This document shows positions 43,044 to 43,973 of a DNA stretch of 43,973 nt, piece after piece; within the stretch, counting starts at the first letter, position 1; each line of letters begins with the position of its first letter. The notes beneath the pieces are model-generated. The model searched no databases. It had not been told where the DNA came from and worked only from the letters and a program-made list of their open reading frames with translations. Source of the DNA: Buttiauxella izardii (GTDB taxonomy: Bacteria > Pseudomonadota > Gammaproteobacteria > Enterobacterales > Enterobacteriaceae); contig NZ_QZWH01000032.1 in assembly GCF_003601925.1 (NCBI RefSeq), positions 1 through 43,973 of the forward strand, given 5' to 3'. A program made the translations under genes and the position numbers.

Positions 43044-43783
43044 ATGTCTGATGATAATTTATCACGCATGGGACTGCCAAAGTGAGGCTTTTGGTGGATG
43101 ACGCAGGCAATCAAGTCATCGAAAAATTTCCTGTCAATGATGTCGAGTTCAGTTTTTACCAACATGCTGCCAGGCATCTAGCTCAAGTGGACATTTCTAC
43201 CCCAAAGCTGTTGTTTGCCGATCCGTCCATGCGCAAGTTAAAACTTGAGTATATTCCGCACCAAGTTGATCAGGACGAAGTTGCACGAGACGGCGTATTG
43301 GAAATTCTGTCTCGCTTACATTGCTATCCACCGGACCCTTCATGGGTTTATCACAATCACTCTTGGTCAGAATCAGCCCTCGAAAAATCTCTCATATTAT
43401 TGGTATTAACGGGTAGAGCAGCAAAACAGTTGCGCTATTTTCAGCAAGCAAGTGATGCTCTTTTCAGTGGTCATTGCTTAATTTCGGGTGACAGTAATGC
43501 GGGTAATTGGGGAAAAAGGGAGCACGGTGATTTAGTTCTTTTCGACTGGGAGAGATTCAGCACTGGTAGTCCAGCCATTGACCTTGCCCCAATTATAAAG
43601 GGGATGGGTTCTAAACAAAAGTTTATGGAGTTTGCTGAACGCTATAACTGTATATCGCGTAATTATAATCTTAGTGATTTAGCTAAAGAAATTGCAATTG
43701 CTAAAGCATGGATAGTTACCGAGGTTGTCATACTGCTTAATGAACGGCAGAAAAGTGATTTTCAATTCTATCTCAACTGGTAA
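43044..43783 (+). pseudogene. APH/choline-kinase-like phosphotransferase with damaged N-terminus
   Basis: The main frame (GTG 43082 to 43783, 233 residues) has the APH-fold C-terminal lobe. The catalytic loop is in CLISGDSNAGNWGKRE and the Mg-binding segment in LVLFDWERFSTGSPAIDLAP. The first strands of the N-terminal lobe are missing. A separate 13-codon frame from ATG 43044, with AAAGG upstream, reads MSDDNLSRMGLPK and stops inside the GTG (GTGA). That looks like the true N-terminus of such kinases, joined by a frameshift or deletion. If GTG 43082 is used, the protein lacks the glycine-rich nucleotide loop. The family includes small-molecule kinases; antibiotic resistance is not implied. 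Confidence 0.65.
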
Positions 43784-43951
43784 AGAGAAAATCTTCCCGC
43801 CTGGTTAGATGACACTTTAAAAATGCTTTGAGGGTACGTTTTCGGGCTGCCAGAACCGACATCTGGGAAATCACTCGCGACGAGTGGAATTCCCGTCAGG
43901 TAGGATGACATAAGACATGGATTGTCCGCTGTTCGCGGGTAGGATCAGTAG
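43784..43951. other. Non-coding tail
   Basis: No gene was found. TGTCCGC recurs at 43923-43929, but here its reverse-complement arm is not evident. Confidence 0.4.
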
Positions 43952-43973
43952 TCGGTACAAACCGGCCACATGG
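43952..43973 (+). mobile_element. Possible second IS481-like end cut by the right window edge
   Basis: CGGTACAAACCGGCCACATGG matches the outer end of the left element (CGGTACAAACCGGACACCTAGG on its minus strand) with few mismatches, but in the opposite orientation. The transposase would lie beyond the window. Confidence 0.5.

Noticed and set aside
42842-43177. 111-codon minus-strand ORF between the HNH unit and the kinase.
   Set aside because: It runs antisense to the kinase start and across a repeat, with no family likeness.
43082-43783. Aminoglycoside resistance gene.
   Set aside because: Only the general APH fold motifs are present and the N-lobe is damaged; nothing points to antibiotic substrates.
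1-43973. CRISPR arrays, tRNA or rRNA genes.
   Set aside because: No regularly spaced repeats with unique spacers and no tRNA or rRNA-like sequence were seen by eye; a tRNAscan or CRISPR search was not possible.

Overview
The window comes from a chromosome of the family Enterobacteriaceae. Its genes sbmC, yeeA and yeeX, its cbi/cob operon, acuI and cueP match E. coli and Salmonella proteins in sequence and length, and it carries ERIC and REP repeats typical of the family. The genus cannot be fixed from the sequence alone. Composition changes along the window: about 4-27 kb looks like GC-rich core genome, about 27.2-38.8 kb is clearly AT-rich, and the right 5 kb is a patchwork of accessory genes and gene remnants.

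Layout. (1) 1-352: the 5' end of an IS481-like element that runs off the left edge. (2) 0.6-3.9 kb: sbmC with a LexA-like box, a solitary hexapeptide O-acyltransferase, yeeA and yeeX. (3) 3.85-5.2 kb: a lone L-threonine kinase gene (pduX), divergent from cbiA and framed by two ERIC elements in opposite orientation. (4) 5.2-22.2 kb: a cobalamin riboswitch followed by the full 20-gene anaerobic cobalamin operon, cbiABCDETFGHJKLMNQOP-cobUST. It encodes corrin ring synthesis with early cobalt insertion (CbiK), the CbiMNQO cobalt importer, amidation (CbiA, CbiP), side-chain attachment (CbiB) and nucleotide loop assembly (CobU, CobS, CobT). REP elements interrupt it at three junctions and one appears to be translated into CbiJ. 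PduX would supply L-threonine phosphate to CobD, which is not in the window. (5) 22.3-27.2 kb: acuI, a THI5/NMT1-type ABC importer with a nucleoside-deaminase-like enzyme, and cueP behind a near-perfect CueR promoter.

(6) 27.2-38.8 kb: an AT-rich surface-structure island. It has a truncated Xre-like ORF beside an 18-bp palindrome, a LysR regulator, a small unknown protein, a chaperone-usher fimbrial operon on the minus strand (two pilins, chaperone, usher, adhesin), a divergently transcribed type V autotransporter, and a small secreted protein of unknown function. (7) 38.8-44 kb: an accessory patchwork. A RES/Xre toxin-antitoxin locus has been damaged by an IS3-family element. It is followed by a lipoprotein with an internal duplication, a two-gene minus-strand unit joining a zinc-finger/HNH nuclease to a glycine-rich coiled-coil membrane protein, and an N-terminally damaged APH-fold kinase. 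The last 22 bases resemble the left-hand IS481-like end, facing the opposite way.

Best candidate for something undescribed: the HNH nuclease plus glycine-rich membrane protein pair (40908-42798), which has the architecture of a two-gene defence module. Second candidates are the REP-derived N-terminus of CbiJ and the pduX gene parked beside the cobalamin operon without pdu or pocR.
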